The position numbers and the translations under genes are program-made. From the NCBI RefSeq assembly GCF_019097595.1, contig NC_080717.1, positions 26,003,876 through 26,067,875 on the forward strand: a stretch of 64,000 nt of DNA, in the 5' to 3' direction. Numbering within the stretch: the stretch's first letter is position 1; each line of letters opens with the position of its first letter. Shown piece after piece: positions 59,746 to 64,000 of the stretch. Origin of the DNA: Hemibagrus wyckioides. Taxonomy: Eukaryota > Chordata > Actinopteri > Siluriformes > Bagridae. The notes beneath the pieces were generated by a model, which was not told the origin of the DNA, did no database searches, and was given only the letters and a program-made list of their open reading frames with translations.

Positions 59746-61251
59746 ATTTTACATTGACCCAAAGCTGGCCGTTAATTAACAGTTTTTATTACTCATCAGT
59801 TCTAAACGCAGGAAGGAAATTAAATTTCCCAGAGTTCAAATCTGATTCTTCAACACCAAAGAAACATCAACAGCTTTAGCACATACTCTGCTCTCTCTCT
59901 CTCTCTCTCTCTCTCTTTTCTGAAGCACACAATCACTTTGTAAGCCTCCTGCTATTAATCAATGCAATATTTTAACACACTACAACTCATTCCTCCTCCT
60001 GCCAGAAACACAGCTCCTCAAAGGGGTAGCGAATAAAAAAAAATCACACTTACAAATCTTCCATCTTCACTAAACGTTGTCTCTCAGCCACGAGTCCTTC
60101 AACTAACAACTCTTTCAGCTGCTTCTTTTAAGTAAACACAGAGAGCCGCCTCTTCAGTAGGAACCAATTTATTTCTTTTTCACTGATAAAATTGTGCAGA
60201 TACACAATCTGAGGAACGTGTGAGTTTTTAAAGAGCCCTCAGATGGACAGGTGTTAGTCCATATTTCCTCAGTGTGCCCTAGCTGGGCATGTTAGCAAAA
60301 ACGCAAGTCTAGCTTTCCCAAGAAAAAACAACCTTCTGCAATTGTCACACACTTTAAAAAAAAAGACCAAACACTCCAGGATTTCAGCGATCCCACTGAT
60401 ATCCATCTCTTTTTCAGTCTACACCGAAGCGTATTGGGCATTTTCATGCAGTTTGAGATTAATTTAATGATAAATAACCTCAAGCAAGACCAGATAAATA
60501 AAGACAATAAATGTATTTTTCGGCCAGCTAGATAAGATTTATATCCTATTTTAAGAAACGCCTGAAGACACAGCTCTTTATACTGAGAAGTGTTTGTTTG
60601 TAATGGTGTAAACGGACATTGTGAAGATTTCTATGCGCGTATTAGCTAGGTGGCTAGCTTTAGAAATGATGATAATTAAAATTTTATAAGGATAGCTAAA
60701 CCTACTAGCTCACTGGCAGTGAATATGACTCTCAGAAATGCATACACATTAGCTCATGTCAACTAGCTAGTTGGCTAGTTTAAGCAATTAAAAATATTCA
60801 CTGTTATTATTGTTAGCTATAAATCCTCTCAGAAATGCTCAGAAAGATATTGTAAATATTTTGCAACATGATTTAAAAATTCTTGTCTGTCTGTCTTTAG
60901 TTAGCTTGTTTTCTAATTAGCCCTGAATTTTATGGAAATCCTCGCTGATTATTTTATTTTATGTAAATCCTCGCTCATGTTACCTTGCTGACTAGTTTTA
61001 GCAGTTTAACATTTATTAGGCATATGAGCTATCAGTCCTGTTACACTTCTTGATGTCAGCTGGATGTCATGTTATCCTGTTGTCTTTTGACTAATGCAGT
61101 AAATATGTTAGAATGAAATTGTCAGGTTATCGTAAGTTTGCTAGTAGTTTCCTCTCAGTAGCTAGCTGGCTATTGCTATTAGTAAAGCTTCTCTCGGTAA
61201 TCCTGAAATGTTAGCTCATTTTAGTCATGTTATGTTAGTTTAAGAAACTTC
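59746..61251. other. AT-rich unique sequence
   Basis: (CT)n at 59892-59915. GCTAGCTAG-type words recur between 60640 and 61180 without a clear period. No gene recognised. Confidence 0.5.
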
Positions 61252-61787
61252 GTCCAGGAGTATGTAACCCCTCGTTAAATGCTGGTCCTGGAGTACTGTA
61301 CTCCTCCTAAATCCTGGTCATAGGGTAACTCCTCTTAAACTCTGGTCCTGAATTATCCCTTCCAAATTCCTGGTCCTGGAGTACTGTACCCCTCCTATAC
61401 CTTTGTCTTAGAGTATCCCCTCTCAAACGCTGGTCCTGAAATAACTCCTCTTAAATCCTGGTCCTGGATTATCCTTTCCTAAATTCTGGTCCTTGAATAC
61501 TCTTCCCCTCCCTAAATGCTGGTCCTGGAGTAACTCCACTTAAATCCTGGTCCTGGATTACCCCTTCCTAAATTCTGGTCCTGGAGTACTGTAGTCCTCA
61601 CAAACTGCTGGTGCTGGAGTACTGTACCCCTTCTAAACTTTGGTCCTGGAGTACTCTACTCCTCCCTACATAAATTCTGGTCCTAGTGTACCCCTCTTAA
61701 ACCCTGGTCATGGGTAAATCCTCTTAAACCCTGGTCCTGGATTACGCTTTCTTAAATCCTGGTCCTGGAGTTACCCTTGTCCTACAG
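61252..61787. repeat. Degenerate ~31-bp minisatellite (CTGGTCCTGGA)
   Basis: About 17 diverged units of roughly 28-36 bp carry CTGGTCCTGGAGTA or CTGGTCCTGGATTA followed by CCCCTTCCTAAATT-type spacers. Two alternating forms, GAGTACTGTA and GATTACCCCT, can be followed along the array. Confidence 0.85.
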
Positions 61788-61890
61788 GTTTTAGTTCTCC
61801 CAAAACACCTGATCCAACTATTCTAGCTACTTAGCAGTCCTTTCTGAGTTTAAATGAATGATCCAGAACCAAGGCTCAGAACTTCTGGTT
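61788..61890. mobile_element. DNA-transposon edge remnant
   Basis: CTCCCAAAACACCTGATCCA and ATGATCCAGAACCAAGG resemble an end of a fish element whose termini contain CTGGTCCTGG, which would explain the adjacent minisatellite. Confidence 0.35.
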
Positions 61891-63090
61891 TAAAACCATC
61901 CTGCTTGCTTTGAAAAGACATCTCTATGATTTCCTAATATAACACCAGTGCCATCAGCTGGACAAAATGTACTGAATGTATGAATACATTTTCCAAATAG
62001 ATTTTCAGTCTTGAATGCACCACTGAAATTCACCCGAAAGGATTTAAATAAAGAAACAAAAAAGTGAGCAATTTTCTAAAATCACAGCCCATCCCTCTAT
62101 TCCTCCCTTTATTCCTCTTCAAGCACAGCAATCTTTCAAAGATTATCTTTATATTAAGTAGAACATTGTATATTATCAGTTATTTAACATTACATTAGTT
62201 TGTGTTGTCAGCTTTCTGTTGAAGTTAATTGGTTAAACATTTAACTTGTCATGATACCATGAAAAAGGAAAACTGTTACAAAGCTCTGACACTGGAGACT
62301 CCTTACCTACATGCCTCCATAGAGAAATTCATTTGTTCCATTTATTATTAGATGATGTGGAGAACCTGCCCAAACAAGACTCTTTAAGAAAGGTTCGCTT
62401 ATTAGCACAAGCATGTTAGAAAAATATTAGCTATAATATATTGCATACAATGTATTTAGCCTGAATGTTAGAAAAAAAAAAAGAACTCATCAGACCTGAT
62501 TATACATGGTCCACTTTATTGCATACATCTCCTCAGAACGTGATAAATTACTAAAATTCACTCTGTTTACGTAAGGCCTAGGTTCAGAGTTGTGTTCTGA
62601 CTGAAATAGGACATCGCAGCATATGTGAATCAGATCATCAGATCACTGATTATGTCATAAAATGAGTATTATGCAGAAGAATAAAAGCAAAGCAGAGAAC
62701 CTGAACTGGACTGAACATTGAAACCAGTGATATTCATTTGCTCTCCAGTTGAGAGTGTCCCATTAATGTGATCTGTAAATATGGCACTATGCTCTGTTGT
62801 GTACACGGAATGCTAGTTACTGTAACACACACACAGACACACGGCTTCATTAAAATGATCAGGGATTTATATCTACTGTAATATTGATGCCTGATAAGAC
62901 CCTCGAGCTGGTAATATTCTGTCCATAGCAGATAACGATGGTGTTAAATGTTTCTATGCTAAAAATCACTGTAGAACACTATAGGTGATATAACCACTGG
63001 CTTAAAAGATCGAAACAAACATGACTGCAGTTTCCTGAGTCTCCTATATACATTCCAATTCTCGGTCACTCAATGATAAAGCACTTTAAA
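61891..63090. other. Unique sequence
   Basis: AT-rich, with poly-A at 62472-62482. No gene recognised, although intron or UTR sequence of the 63.2-kb gene is possible. Confidence 0.5.
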
Positions 63091-63117
63091 CATTTAAAAG
63101 CAGATAAATTGAAGTCC

Positions 63118-63123
63118 TTTATT
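63118..63123 (-). terminator. Candidate poly-A signal AATAAA
   Basis: AATAAA on the minus strand, followed by a T-rich stretch, lies at a suitable distance after the TGA at 63201. Confidence 0.4.
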
Positions 63124-63200
63124 CCTATAGCAGGACTAAGCAGACTCTCTCTGTGGTCCGTCATTGTGCCAAATCTTCTCTGGTGTGTAACGGCGAACGC

Positions 63201-63360
63201 TCAGAGCACCAGCTTTCGATCTGGGTGCTCACCGTGACCTGCTCTCTGGTGCCGTACCTCACGGTGTTTACTCTGCACATGCTCGAAGTGCTGCAGCAGC
63301 TCTTTGTAGTCAACCTGCGGCTGGGCTGAGCGTTTGGAGCTAGCTGGCTTTGATTCGTCC
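63201..63360 (-). CDS. Putative terminal coding exon, unknown gene
   Basis: On the minus strand TATCTCCATTTCAG|G (acceptor at 63361-63363) opens an exon. After one leading base, 52 codons are open to TGA at 63203-63201. They include [20 protein letters not shown], then [14 protein letters not shown] and a basic end [36 protein letters not shown] upstream offers branch-point-like CTAAT motifs, and AATAAA lies about 80 bp after the stop (63123-63118). [11 protein letters not shown] resembles the second half of an EF-hand (hydrophobic at loop position 8, Glu at 12), but the calcium-binding first half is absent, so it may just be a helix. An alternative is an internal exon ending at the donor GAG|GTACGG (63258). 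I do not recognise the protein. Confidence 0.5.
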
Positions 63361-63433
63361 CTGAAATGGAGATATTATAGTTAATTAGTTAATTAGACGA
63401 AACGGCATCTCAGGCTGGATCGACATATACGAT

Positions 63434-63998
63434 CACAGTGGAAGCTCAGCATGTGAATTTGAGTGGAAGCTCAATGTGAATGAGTTCTTAATGTGAAAAT
63501 TCGTATTGCGATATAAATTTCCGTAATAAATAATGCAAATTCAGATAATCTGTTCCATCCACCCAAAAATATTACCAATATTACCAATTTCCAATGGTCG
63601 AGGGTCCTCACAGGAAGTCGTGCCACCAAGCTTGGGCTAAAAATAGAACAGACCACCCATGCCACCAATCTGTCAACAAAAAAATGCCTGAAAAATCACC
63701 TTTTTCATCTTTTGAACGCATGCTGAAGGCAATGTTGGTATCGTGGGTTGACTCTTTCCAAACAGCTTTTCACTGACTGAAAAAACAATTTGTAAAATTC
63801 GTAAACTCGCTTCAGCTGGCTTCGCTTGGCTTTCCACTGACGCAAACAAGCTCCCAGGCACACGTGCAACTTAGCCGGGGTTCGGTTCGTTTGTATGCCG
63901 AAAATGCTTTGTATGCCGATGCAAATTTCTCACAAAATTATAATTATTAAAGTAAAAATTCATAAGGGAGGGCATTCGTATGCCGAGATTCCACTGTA
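63434..63998. mobile_element. TA-flanked MITE, copy 2 (565 bp)
   Basis: Left CACAGTGGAAGCTCAGCATG and right GCCGAGATTCCACTGTA match the ends of 31308-31840. A run of about 79 bp (63605-63683) appears identical to copy 1 (31502-31580), while the outer parts have diverged much more. It lies just upstream of the acceptor of the 63.2-kb exon. Confidence 0.75.
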
Positions 63999-64000
63999 TT

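Overview
This window looks like nuclear DNA from a ray-finned fish. The evidence is abundant Tc1/mariner remnants with the terminal repeats typical of teleosts, fish L2/RTE-type LINE 3' ends, tRNA-derived SINEs and very dense microsatellites. The repeat mix reminds me of otophysan fishes, catfish in particular, but that is an impression and not a demonstrated assignment. There are no bacterial-style operons, and almost every open frame longer than 60 codons is a translated simple repeat or a transposase/LINE remnant.

Genes: only one exon can be named with confidence. It is coding exon 1 of galnt18 (polypeptide N-acetylgalactosaminyltransferase 18), minus strand, 2599-2812, ending at a phase-1 GT donor. 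Bases 1-2598 are therefore the start of its intron 1, and the promoter/5'UTR lies at about 2813-3140. Everything to the right is upstream intergenic DNA until about 63.1-63.36 kb. There a good splice acceptor, 52 open codons, a stop and an AATAAA suggest the terminal coding exon of a second, unrecognised minus-strand gene.

Repeat layout: 1-2.4 kb Tc1-like fragments and two foldback MITEs in intron 1; 4.2-5.0 kb polypyrimidine tract; 7.4-8.7 kb dead Tc1 copy with an inserted LTR-like block; 9.2-9.65 kb LINE 3' end; 9.65-12.97 kb a 3.3-kb satellite of a 35-bp unit made of seven pentamers; 16.2-17.0 kb CAAA/TAAA tract; 18.1-23.3 kb SINE with a nested RTE LINE and three mariner-type MITEs; 27.9-30.1 kb a Tc1 element nested in mariner-type sequence with an inverted duplicated flank; 31.3 and 63.4 kb two copies of one TA-flanked MITE; 33.2-34.8 kb a Tc1 copy inside a TAGTN pentamer array; 37.4 and 58.3 kb two copies of an unidentified dispersed repeat; 38.9-40.0 kb a TACTN pentamer array; 42.5-43.5 kb L2-like LINE; 46-56.5 kb a cluster of tRNA-SINEs, a hAT-like element and LINE 3' ends; 59.4-59.7 kb purine tract; 61.25-61.8 kb a degenerate ~31-bp minisatellite. 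Stretches between these are unique, AT-rich and non-coding as far as I can see; a few look complex enough to be conserved non-coding elements.

I found no undescribed multi-gene system. The most notable items are the pentamer-built satellite with its variant-order rule, the unknown terminal exon, the two dispersed repeat pairs, and the aberrant Tc1 insertion.
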